NCBI GenBank assembly: GCA_030681645.1
Contig: JAUXRX010000042.1
Coordinates: forward strand, 62,001 to 126,000
DNA from: Archangium sp.
Lineage (GTDB): Bacteria; Myxococcota; Myxococcia; Myxococcales; Myxococcaceae
Length of the DNA stretch: 64,000 nt
Direction of reading: 5' to 3'
This document shows positions 31,610 through 39,469 of the stretch, one piece after another (within the stretch, counting starts at the first letter, position 1; every line of letters starts with the position of its first letter). The notes below the pieces were generated by a model. That model saw only the letters and a list, made by a program, of their open reading frames with translations, had not been told where the DNA came from and did not search any database. Made by a program: the position numbers and the translations under genes.

Positions 31610-33544
31610 TCAGTGGGCCGGCTCCACCGACCGCGACGCGTCGAGCGCGCCCCGCACCTTCCGGCCCAGCGCTTCCGGGGTGAAGGGCTTCTGCAGGGTC
31701 CTCGAGCTGATGCCGTGCCGGACCACCACGTCGTCCGGGAAGCCGGACATGAAGACGACGGGCACTCCCGGGGCCAGCCGCTCCATCGCCCGGTACACCT
31801 CGAGCCCGTCGCCTCCCGGCATCACCACGTCGGTCACCACCAGGCTCAGCGGCGAGGGTGCGAAGGTCAACCGCTCCGTGGCCTCGCCCAGGTTGCTGGC
31901 CACGAAGACCAGGTAGCCCAGGTGTTCCAGCGAGCGCGCCGTGGCCCGCCGCACCGACGGGTCGTCTTCCACCACCAGCACGCTTTCCCCCGGCCGCGCC
32001 CGCAACCCGCTGTCGTCGAAGACCTCGAAGACGTCGTCCGTGCCGGCCACCACGGCCGGGGCCATCGGCAGGTAGAAGCTGAAGGTGGTGCCGCGGCCAG
32101 GCTCGCTCTCCACCTCGAGCGAACCGGCCGCCTGCTGGACCGCGCCATAGACGATGGCCAGCCCCAGGCCGGTGCCCTTGCCGCACTCCTTGGTGGTGAA
32201 GAACGGCTCGAAGAGGTGTGCCTTCACCTCTGCGCTCATGCCGTGACCCGAATCGGCCACGCTGACCGCGACGTGGGTCCTCCCGGTTGCGCCCGCGGCG
32301 ACGAACTTCCCCTCGCGCAGCATCGCGCCCCCCGTCTTGACCACCACCGTGCCGCCGCTGGGCATGGCGTCGCGGGCGTTGACGATGAGGTTCATCAGGG
32401 CCTGGTCGAGCAGGTTCGGGTCGGCGGCCACCTGCGCGGCGCTGGGGTCGAGCTCGAGCAGCAGCTGCACGTCTTCCCCGATGATGCGGTGGAGCAGCCG
32501 CCCGAGGTCCTTGATGCGCGCGTTCAGGTCGAAGACGACCGGGTCGAGGACCTGCCGCCGGCTGAAGGCGAGCAACTGGCTGGTCAACCCCCTGGCGCGC
32601 GAAGCGACCCGGCCGATCTCCGCCACCTCGTCCCTGAGCAGCCCTTCCCCTGGCCCCTCGTGTTCCAGGAAGCTCACCGAGCTCAAGATGACGGTGAGCA
32701 GGTTGTTGAAGTCGTGCGCGATGCCTCCGGCGAGGCGGCCGATGGCGTCCATCTTCTGTGCCTGGCGCAGCCGCTCCTCGCTCTCGCGCAGCGCGTCGGC
32801 GGCCCGGCGGCGCTCGGTGATGTCGCGGCCGAAGATGGCCGCGCCGATGATGGCGCCCTGCACGTCGCGCACGGGGTGGTGCGTGATCTCGAAGAAGCGC
32901 CGGGTGCGCGCTTCGTCGCCTGAGAAGGCCTCTTCCACGAACGATTCACCGGCGAGCGTCCGGTCGAGGTTCCGCTTCGCCAGCGCCCAGTCGGCCGCCG
33001 ACTGGTAGTCGGGCATGCGGCCGCCCAGCACGATGTCCACCCCGTAGATCATCCGCATCGTCTGCGCGTGCGTGGGGTTGAAGCTGGTGTAGCGGTAGTC
33101 GCGATCGAAGCTGAAGATGCCGTCGCCGCTCGAGTCGAGCACGCTGCGCAGGATCGACGACGTGTCGGCGCGCGCCGCCTGGGCGTCCTTGAGCGCGGTG
33201 ATGTCGGTGGCCGCGCAGACCACCAGGGGCCGGCCTTCCCCGTCCCAGGTGCGGCTCTTGTGCAGCAGGAAGGTGCGCTGCCGGCCTCCCAGGCTGACCT
33301 CCCGCTCGACCGAGCAGGGTGTGCCCGTTCGAATCACCTCGTCGTCCTCGGCCCGGTCCTGGCGCGCTGCCTCGGCGGAAAGGAAGGACTCGTCGCTCAG
33401 ACCGGCCAGGTCCGGGCGCCCCAGCAGCGCCGCCGCGGCAGCGTTGATCAGCACGTAGTGTCGCTGCGCGTCCCTGACGAAGAGGGGCGTCACGCAATCG
33501 TCGAACACGTTGGCGGTGGTGCTGCGCTCGGCGTCGGGGGTCAT
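31610..33544 (-). CDS. Hybrid histidine kinase (PAS-PAS-HisKA-HATPase-REC)
   Basis: A soluble 644-residue protein. Two PAS domains (about 10-125: VTPLFVRDAQRHYVLINAAA; and 128-255: SVLDSSGDGIFSFDRDYRYT) are followed by a HisKA H-box DAIGRLAGGIAHDFNNLLTV, HATPase motifs NLIVNARDAM, DSGHGM and GTGLGLAIVYGAV, and a C-terminal receiver (VLVVEDDPSV, LVVTDVVMPGGDG, Lys in LQKPF). Last gene of the six-gene corrinoid/signalling operon: its ATG overlaps the preceding stop (ATGA). All phosphotransfer residues look intact. The PAS domains have no visible cofactor motif. It probably feeds or drains the phosphorelay formed with the two REC proteins upstream. Confidence 0.9.
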   Translation of the reverse strand: MTPDAERSTTANVFDDCVTPLFVRDAQRHYVLINAAAAALLGRPDLAGLSDESFLSAEAARQDRAEDDEVIRTGTPCSVEREVSLGGRQRTFLLHKSRTWDGEGRPLVVCAATDITALKDAQAARADTSSILRSVLDSSGDGIFSFDRDYRYTSFNPTHAQTMRMIYGVDIVLGGRMPDYQSAADWALAKRNLDRTLAGESFVEEAFSGDEARTRRFFEITHHPVRDVQGAIIGAAIFGRDITERRRAADALRESEERLRQAQKMDAIGRLAGGIAHDFNNLLTVILSSVSFLEHEGPGEGLLRDEVAEIGRVASRARGLTSQLLAFSRRQVLDPVVFDLNARIKDLGRLLHRIIGEDVQLLLELDPSAAQVAADPNLLDQALMNLIVNARDAMPSGGTVVVKTGGAMLREGKFVAAGATGRTHVAVSVADSGHGMSAEVKAHLFEPFFTTKECGKGTGLGLAIVYGAVQQAAGSLEVESEPGRGTTFSFYLPMAPAVVAGTDDVFEVFDDSGLRARPGESVLVVEDDPSVRRATARSLEHLGYLVFVASNLGEATERLTFAPSPLSLVVTDVVMPGGDGLEVYRAMERLAPGVPVVFMSGFPDDVVVRHGISSRTLQKPFTPEALGRKVRGALDASRSVEPAH

Positions 33545-34686
33545 GCGGCGAGCTCCTCGCCCGTGTCGATCAACTCCACGCTCAGCGGTTCGGCCACGCC
33601 GACGGTGCGGGCATAGTTCCGCAGGGCGGTCATCAACCCGAAGGTCACCTCGTGGCCGCGCGAGATGAGCAACGCCCCGGCGCGCGTGCGCACGTCGGCC
33701 GCCAGCACCATGCCCTCGCGCAGGTTCTCGATGGCCACGTGCTGGGCGACGCCCTGTCCCAGCACCAGGTCCTTGAGCCGGGCGCAGGCCCCGAGCACCT
33801 GGTCATCACCTTCGTCCGACGAGACCTGGAGCCGCCGCAGCGCCTGCGCCGGGGTGGCGCCCCCGCTGAGCGCCTGCTCGAAGGCGAGCGCGGCCCTCAC
33901 CACCCGCACCTCGAGGGCCTCTTCGCGCGCGTGAGGGGGAGTGAGCACCAGGGCGGAGAGGATGGACCGCACCGCCTCGAGCCGGGGAATGTGCTTGAGC
34001 AACTGATCAGCCACCGCGGGCATGCGCGCCACCATGGCCGCCTCTTCCGCGCTCAGGTCCCTGCCGGTGCTCCACCGCGCCGCGGTCTCCGGGGGCAGCA
34101 GCACCGCGCCCACCTGCGAGAGCGAGGCGGCCACCTCGAGGGCCCAGGGCCGGGGCAGCTTCAGTTCGGTGGCCAGCGCGTCGACGATGCGGCGAACGCG
34201 GCGGGCCCGGCCGTGCGCCACCGGGTTGGCCAGGGCCAGCATCTCCGAGAGCGCGTCGATGCTGCCCGTCACCGTCAGCTCCAGCAGCTCGCGCTCGGAC
34301 ACCAGCAGCCGCCGTTGCTCCACCGCGGCGTCGAGCGCGGAGATGAGCTCCTCGGGCTTGATGGGCTTGAGCAGGAAGCGGAAGAGGTTGCCTTCGTTGA
34401 TCGCCCTCACCGCCGATTCGAGGTCGGCGTGCCCCGAGAGGATGAGCCGGGTCGCCTCGGGCAGCAGCCGCCGGGCGTGCGCGAGCAGCTGCACGCCGTC
34501 CATGCCGGGCATGCGCATGTCGGAGACGATCACGTCGAAGGCCCGGCCCGCGGCGAAGAGCCGCAGCGCTTCTTCCCCGCTGTTGGCCAGGGTGAGCTCG
34601 AACCTGCCCCGCAGGATGCGGGAGAGCCCCACCAGCAGGTTCTGCTCGTCGTCGACCACCAGCACCTTCGGAAGTGCGGCACTCAT
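33541..34686 (-). CDS. Response regulator with degenerate HD-GYP domain
   Basis: A 381-residue RpfG-like protein. The N-terminal receiver is intact (KVLVVDDEQNLLVG, VIVSDMRMPGMDG, Lys in LLKPI). The following helical domain aligns by eye with HD-GYP (HGRARRVRRIVDALATELKL, then EEAAMVARMPAVADQLLKHI), but the catalytic LHDIGK is replaced by LSQVGA and the HHE segment by ALVLTPP, so c-di-GMP hydrolysis is unlikely. A C-terminal MVLAADVRTRAGALLISRG-type segment also occurs at the end of other HD-GYP regulators. It overlaps its neighbours by ATGA at both ends. Probably a binding or docking output rather than an enzyme. Confidence 0.82.
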   Translation of the reverse strand: MSAALPKVLVVDDEQNLLVGLSRILRGRFELTLANSGEEALRLFAAGRAFDVIVSDMRMPGMDGVQLLAHARRLLPEATRLILSGHADLESAVRAINEGNLFRFLLKPIKPEELISALDAAVEQRRLLVSERELLELTVTGSIDALSEMLALANPVAHGRARRVRRIVDALATELKLPRPWALEVAASLSQVGAVLLPPETAARWSTGRDLSAEEAAMVARMPAVADQLLKHIPRLEAVRSILSALVLTPPHAREEALEVRVVRAALAFEQALSGGATPAQALRRLQVSSDEGDDQVLGACARLKDLVLGQGVAQHVAIENLREGMVLAADVRTRAGALLISRGHEVTFGLMTALRNYARTVGVAEPLSVELIDTGEELAA

Positions 34687-35861
34687 GCGGCCTCCTCGTG
34701 CTGCTTCGATTTCAGGAACGGCGCGAGGTCCAGGCCCGGGTACGCCTTGCTCAAGACCTCGAGCTCCGCGTCGAGCCGCGCGTCGGGCGCGCCGCCTGGC
34801 TCGAGCTCTTCCAGCACCACCACCAGGCCCAGCGCCGAGGCGGGCGAGACCGCGGGCACCTCCGTCCACGGGCCGTGGTGCCGGGTCACCGCCTGGCGCA
34901 CCTCCGTGGGCAGGCTCCAGAAGCCCAGCAGCGCCCCCCCGAGCACGCCGTGGTGCGTGCCCAGCACGCGGCGTTCCGCCAGGTCCCAGGCGCAGGCCGC
35001 GCGCGTCTTCTCCTCGGTGACGCGGGCGAAGGTGTCCGGGTCCCTGGTGGCCAGCACCACCAGCCCCACGTCGGAGAGCACCGCCGCCGTCTGGGCCGCG
35101 GCCGAGAACTGGGTCAGCCCGGCCTTCTCCAGCAACCGGCGCACGGTGCGGGCCCGCTCGAGGGCCACGAACTGCAGCTGCGCTCCGAGGGCCCCGGCCG
35201 CCGCGCTGCCATAGACCTCGGCCGAGAGCACCAGCAGCTCGATGGGCTTGAGCCCGATGAGGCGCACCGCCTCTTCGATCGACGGCACCTTGCGCGACAA
35301 CCCGAACCAGGCCGAGTTCACCAGCCGCAGCACGTTGGCGGCGATCGACGGATCCGCGCCCACGATGCGCGCGATGCGCTGGAACGAGGGGTTGGGCTCG
35401 CGCATCTCGGCCAGCAGCGCAGAGAACGTCTGCGGCAGGGCGGGCAGGTCTCCCAGCTTGCCCACCAGCCGGCGCAGGGCGGGAGACTCGAGCAGGTCGC
35501 GCGAGACCAGCGCCTCCTCCACCAGGGCGAAGAGCTGCTGCACCTCGAAGGGCTTGGGGAGGAACTGGTGAACGATCTGCACCAGCCGCCGCGCCACCGC
35601 GGCCTCCACGTGGCCCGACAGCACCACCCGCACCACCTCGGGCCAGCGCTCGCGCACCATCCCCAGGAAGACCTCCCCGTTCATCGCGGGCATGCTCAGG
35701 TCGCTGAGCACCGCGTCGATGCCCCCCAGCTCCAGCCTCGCCAGGCCCTCGGCCCCTGAGTTCGCCGTCTCCACCGTCCACTCGTGGCGGTGGCTGCGCA
35801 GCGCCTTGCGCAACCCGTCGAGCACCGCCGGCTCGTCGTCGACGAAGAGCACGTGCCTCAT
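34683..35861 (-). CDS. Response regulator with HDOD output domain
   Basis: A 392-residue protein: receiver domain (HVLFVDDEPAVLDGLRKA, AVLSDLSMPAMNG, Lys in LPKPF) joined to an HDOD domain (GDLPALPQTFSALLAEMREP, IARIVGADPSIAANVLRLVN, SAWFGLSRKVPSIEEAVRLI). HDOD proteins are non-catalytic HD relatives used in signalling. It starts at 35861 inside an ATGA overlap with the DUF1638-type kinase gene, and ends inside an ATGA overlap with the degenerate HD-GYP regulator. The likely phosphodonor is the kinase encoded immediately before it. Confidence 0.88.
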   Translation of the reverse strand: MRHVLFVDDEPAVLDGLRKALRSHRHEWTVETANSGAEGLARLELGGIDAVLSDLSMPAMNGEVFLGMVRERWPEVVRVVLSGHVEAAVARRLVQIVHQFLPKPFEVQQLFALVEEALVSRDLLESPALRRLVGKLGDLPALPQTFSALLAEMREPNPSFQRIARIVGADPSIAANVLRLVNSAWFGLSRKVPSIEEAVRLIGLKPIELLVLSAEVYGSAAAGALGAQLQFVALERARTVRRLLEKAGLTQFSAAAQTAAVLSDVGLVVLATRDPDTFARVTEEKTRAACAWDLAERRVLGTHHGVLGGALLGFWSLPTEVRQAVTRHHGPWTEVPAVSPASALGLVVVLEELEPGGAPDARLDAELEVLSKAYPGLDLAPFLKSKQHEEAA

Positions 35862-37711
35862 GCCGCTTCCTTCTGGGCCTGCCCCGAAGGGAGGCGGACG
35901 CGGAAGGTCGTGCCCTCGCCCGGCACCGTGTCGAAGCTGATCAGTCCGCCGTGGCGTTCCACCACCCGCCACGCCATCGACAGGCCCTGCCCGGTTCCCT
36001 GGCCCACCGCGCGGGTGGTGAAGAACTGCTCGAACACGTGGTCGCGGACCTCGGGCCTGATGCCGGTGCCGGTGTCCTGGACGGTGATGACCACCATGTC
36101 TGCCTCGGACCAGGAGCGCACGGTGATCAACCCCCGCCTGCCGGTCTGGCTCCCCACGTCGGCGACGGCGTGGGCCGCGTTGACGATCAGGTTGAGGAAC
36201 ACCTGGTTGAGCTCGGCCGGGTAGCAGAGCACCAGGGGGATCTCGCCCAGCTCCACCTTCACGTCAGCCACGTACTTGAATTCGTTGCGGGCCACCTCGA
36301 GGGTGATCTGCAGGGCATGGTTGAGGTCGGCGAGTTCCTGTTCCCCACTGGTCGGGTGGGCGAACTCCCGCATCGACTTGACGATGGTGGCGATGCGGGT
36401 GAGCCCCGCGACCGATTGGCGCAGCGCCTGGGGCGCGTTCTCCAGGAAGAACTCGAGGTCGAGTTCCTTCGCGCTGGCGCGCAGTCGAGCCGCGTCTTCC
36501 GGCGCCGCCTCGCCCCGTTCAACCCGCTCGCACAGGTCGGCGGTCGCGCTCGTCATGCGCTCCAGCGCGGTCAAGCCATCGAGCACGAAGGCCACGTTGT
36601 CGCCGATGTACTGCACCGGGGTGTTGATCTCGTGCGCCAGCCCCGCCGCCAGGCGGCCCACGCTCTCCAGCTTGTGGGCCTGGCGCAGCTCCAGTTCCAC
36701 CCGCCGTTGGTGCGCCGCGCTCCGGGCGCCCAGCAGCGCCACCGCGCAGTGCTCGGAGATGGAGCGGGCGAGGTTGGAGTAGTCGTCGCGCCTCGAGGGG
36801 AAGGCCAGTTGGTGCAGGCGCACCACCGCGACCGTCTCGCCCCGGGTGGCCAGGCGGAAGACGAACGAGTCGTCGCCCACCCAGGAGAACTCGTCCTGGA
36901 AGGCGGCGAGCAGGGGGCGCACCGCCGCCGGCGCCCCCGCCGGAAACAGCGCGCCGGGAACGCCGCGGGTGAAGGGCAGCAGCTCGACCTGGCGCGGCCC
37001 GAAGAGCGCGGTCAGCACCTCGACGATGCGCTCGACGGCCTCGGCCTCGGTGGGAATGCCCGAGAGCTCGCGCAGCAACTCCAGCGCCATCGACAGCTCG
37101 GCCAACCGCTCCTGGCTGCGGGCCAGCAGGGCGCGGGTGTAGAGCTTCTCGCGTTGCAGCCGCCAATGCCCCACCAGGCCCGAGAGCTCGGTCTTGAGGT
37201 GGTCCAGGCCCACGAAGAGGGTGGTGAGGGGCAGCCCCACGAAGGCGGCGAACTCGGCCGCGCGCGTGCGTGAGTCCGGGTGGATGCCGGTGTCGAGCAG
37301 CACCACCTGCTTCATCGACTCGGCGAAGAACTCGCGGGCATGGGCGCGCTCGAAGCCCCATTCCCGCACCCGGCTCAGCCAGTTGCGCACCCAGCCGGGC
37401 GTGACCACGAACCCGCCTTCGCGCTGCAGCGAGTTGACCAGGGCCTTCCCGGCCACCAGGTGGAAGCACTGGCCCAGCTTCACCACCTCGGCTTCGGACG
37501 GGTCGTCGTGGCTCACGCCGCTGCAGGTGAGGTCCCGGCGCTCGGTGTCTGGCGGCAGCGCGGGGGCACGATGGGTCGAGGCGCCGATGCAGCTGGTGGG
37601 CAGGGTCACCGCGGCCACGTCGTCGAAGCCCAACTCGGCCAGCGCGCCCTGGAATTCTCCGAGGAAGTTGGGACAGACGCCCAGTTGCAGCCTCACGTTC
37701 ACGAGGTCCAC
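35858..37711 (-). CDS. Histidine kinase with N-terminal DUF1638-like domain
   Basis: A 617-residue soluble protein starting at GTG. Residues 1 to about 175 resemble DUF1638 (PF07796): DLTCSGVSHDD, LGQCFHLVAGKALV, EGGFVVTPGWVRNWLSRVRE, VVLLDTGI and LPLTTLFVGLDHLK, with Cys13, 41, 63 and 82. A GAF-like region (about 200-340) and the kinase core follow (VGRLAAGLAHEINTPVQYI H-box, FLNLIVNAAHAV, DTGTGI, GTGQGLSMAW). DUF1638 proteins are typically encoded beside corrinoid methyltransferase genes; here such a domain is fused to a kinase, next to a corrinoid protein and a UroD-like methyltransferase gene. The simplest idea is that the domain senses the corrinoid or its methylation state. The first 13 nt overlap the UroD-like gene. 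Confidence 0.75.
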   Translation of the reverse strand: MDLVNVRLQLGVCPNFLGEFQGALAELGFDDVAAVTLPTSCIGASTHRAPALPPDTERRDLTCSGVSHDDPSEAEVVKLGQCFHLVAGKALVNSLQREGGFVVTPGWVRNWLSRVREWGFERAHAREFFAESMKQVVLLDTGIHPDSRTRAAEFAAFVGLPLTTLFVGLDHLKTELSGLVGHWRLQREKLYTRALLARSQERLAELSMALELLRELSGIPTEAEAVERIVEVLTALFGPRQVELLPFTRGVPGALFPAGAPAAVRPLLAAFQDEFSWVGDDSFVFRLATRGETVAVVRLHQLAFPSRRDDYSNLARSISEHCAVALLGARSAAHQRRVELELRQAHKLESVGRLAAGLAHEINTPVQYIGDNVAFVLDGLTALERMTSATADLCERVERGEAAPEDAARLRASAKELDLEFFLENAPQALRQSVAGLTRIATIVKSMREFAHPTSGEQELADLNHALQITLEVARNEFKYVADVKVELGEIPLVLCYPAELNQVFLNLIVNAAHAVADVGSQTGRRGLITVRSWSEADMVVITVQDTGTGIRPEVRDHVFEQFFTTRAVGQGTGQGLSMAWRVVERHGGLISFDTVPGEGTTFRVRLPSGQAQKEAA

Positions 37712-38733
37712 CGCGCGGTGGTCTCGACGATGGCGTGCAGCACCTCGTCGCCGACCTGGAAGGGAATCTCGCCGTGGTTGTCCGCGAGGATGAAGCCGCC
37801 CCCGCGCGCGGCGGCGTCGAGCGCGCGGCGGGCGTGGAGAGCGGCCTCGGCCGGCGTCCAGTGCACCATCTGCACGCCGTCGAGGTTGCCCAGCAGCGCG
37901 ACCTTGCCGGCGCAGCGGCGCTTGAGGTCGGCCAGGTCATCCTCGGCGCTGACTCCCAGCAGGGCCGCCCCGGTGGAGATGGCCGCGTCGAGCCGCGAGC
38001 TGATCTTCCCGGAAGCGAAGTGCAGCCCCGCGGGTCCGTTCAGGCGGGCCAGCACCCGGGTCGCGAGCGCCAGGCCCGCGGCCCCCAGCGAAGGGCTGGT
38101 GATGGTGCTCGAGGAGAGCGGGTCGAAGTAGGCCACCGCGGTGGCCCCGGCGGCGAGCTGGGCGTTGCCCCAGCGCACGGCGAAGTCGGCGTTGACGGCC
38201 AACAGCCGTTCCAGCAGGGCGTGGGCCGTACCTCCGGGCGCGGCCTCCGCGGCGAGGAGCAGGTCGAGATAGCCCGAGAAGCCCAGCTGCATCACCGGCA
38301 CCGAGAAGGGCGAGAGCACCACGCCCAGCACCGGCACCTCGCCGCGGCTGCGTTCCCTGAGCGCGGTGATGGCGCGCAGCACCCGCTGCAGCCCCGGCTG
38401 ATCGGCGATGACGGGCGCCTCGAGCCGGGGAATCTGCTCGGCGCTCTGCAGCAACAGGTCGGCCGAGTTGGGCGGGCCATCGGCGATGAAGCGGGTGTGG
38501 CCGCCCCAGGCCTCGTGCTCCACGGCCGCGTGAAAGAACGCGTACAGGCAGTCGTGACCGAACTTCGCGCGCAGCCGCAGCTGGCCTTCCACCAGGTGCG
38601 CGGCCTTCGAGCAGTACTCGGCGATGTCCAGCCCCAGCTCGCGCGCCCCGTGGTTGGTGAAGAGGAGGAAGATGGGCGGGCGATCTCCCTCGCGGTGGGA
38701 GAGGGCGGCCCGGGTGCGCTCCAGAGGCGTCAT
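37699..38733 (-). CDS. UroD/MtaA-like corrinoid methyltransferase homologue
   Basis: A 344-residue TIM-barrel protein of the uroporphyrinogen decarboxylase/MtaA family. It begins MTPLERTRAALSHREGDRPP, typical of the family, and includes AYFDPLSSS and KVALLGNLDGVQM. In methylcobamide:thiol methyltransferases (MtaA, MtbA) zinc is held by His-x-Cys and a later Cys; at the matching places this protein has His238-Phe-Ala240 and His320 (ILADNHGEIP), so both Cys are missing. Thiol methylation is therefore doubtful, and the protein may bind or handle the corrinoid methyl group differently, or act as a sensor. The start at 38733 overlaps the corrinoid protein stop (TGATG). Confidence 0.82.
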   Translation of the reverse strand: MTPLERTRAALSHREGDRPPIFLLFTNHGARELGLDIAEYCSKAAHLVEGQLRLRAKFGHDCLYAFFHAAVEHEAWGGHTRFIADGPPNSADLLLQSAEQIPRLEAPVIADQPGLQRVLRAITALRERSRGEVPVLGVVLSPFSVPVMQLGFSGYLDLLLAAEAAPGGTAHALLERLLAVNADFAVRWGNAQLAAGATAVAYFDPLSSSTITSPSLGAAGLALATRVLARLNGPAGLHFASGKISSRLDAAISTGAALLGVSAEDDLADLKRRCAGKVALLGNLDGVQMVHWTPAEAALHARRALDAAARGGGFILADNHGEIPFQVGDEVLHAIVETTARWTS

Positions 38734-39353
38734 CACGCGGCCGCCAGGAAGCGATGCACCAGCTGCACCGCGTCTGAGGCGGTCACGCCGAACGCGCGTG
38801 CGCCCACCCGCTGGGCGAGGGACGGGTCGAGGCGGAACGGCGCGCCCCCCACGATGACGGCGACGTCGCGACCCAGCGAGGCCAGCTGGTCCACCAGCAC
38901 GCGCACCCTCAGCGCCGACGGCAACATCAGCACCGAGACGAGCACCACCTCGTAGCCACCGGCGCACACCCGCTCGACCAGCTCGTCGACGGTGGTGCGG
39001 CCCAGGTCGGCGACGTCCACCCCGCTCGCGTCGAGGATGGAGGCGACCATGCGCTTTCCCAGCAGGTGGTGGTCTTCCAGCACCGCGATGGCCACCCGCG
39101 GTGGCCGCGTGGGCGCGCGGGGCGGACGGAGCCCGGACAACAGCTCCTCCACGATGCGGCCGGCCATGTAGACCTGCGAGAGCGCGATGGCGCCGGCGCC
39201 CCAGGCCTTGCCGATGCGGTCCAGGGCCGGCACCACAATGCCGTCGAGCCGCTCGGAGAGAGGACGCTGCGCCAGGGTGAGGAGGACGCGCTGAGACCCG
39301 TCACGATCGACGGACAGCAGCGCCTGCTCGAACTCCCGTGACAGCTCGTCCAT
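38733..39353 (-). CDS. Corrinoid (B12-binding) protein, MtaC/MttC type
   Basis: A 206-residue protein with a helical cap domain (about 1-80) and a B12-binding Rossmann domain. The cobalamin signature is complete: Asp94-x-His96-x-x-Gly99 (EDHHLLGKRM, lower axial His), SVLMLPS (SxL), and VIVGGAPF (GG). Such proteins carry methyl groups on cobalt between methyltransferases, but related ones also act as B12 light or ligand sensors. No substrate-specific methyltransferase (MtaB, MttB type) is in this window. First gene of the six-gene signalling operon, with about 115 bp of leader before it. Confidence 0.9.
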   Translation of the reverse strand: MDELSREFEQALLSVDRDGSQRVLLTLAQRPLSERLDGIVVPALDRIGKAWGAGAIALSQVYMAGRIVEELLSGLRPPRAPTRPPRVAIAVLEDHHLLGKRMVASILDASGVDVADLGRTTVDELVERVCAGGYEVVLVSVLMLPSALRVRVLVDQLASLGRDVAVIVGGAPFRLDPSLAQRVGARAFGVTASDAVQLVHRFLAAA

Positions 39354-39469
39354 CGAACTCCTCAGGGAATGGATATTCCCCGGCGATCAGCACCGCATTC
39401 CTCAGGCGCGAAGACTGGACGCAGATCAGCATCGTCAGGGAACTGACGCCGCCCCGGTCCGCGCCCATT

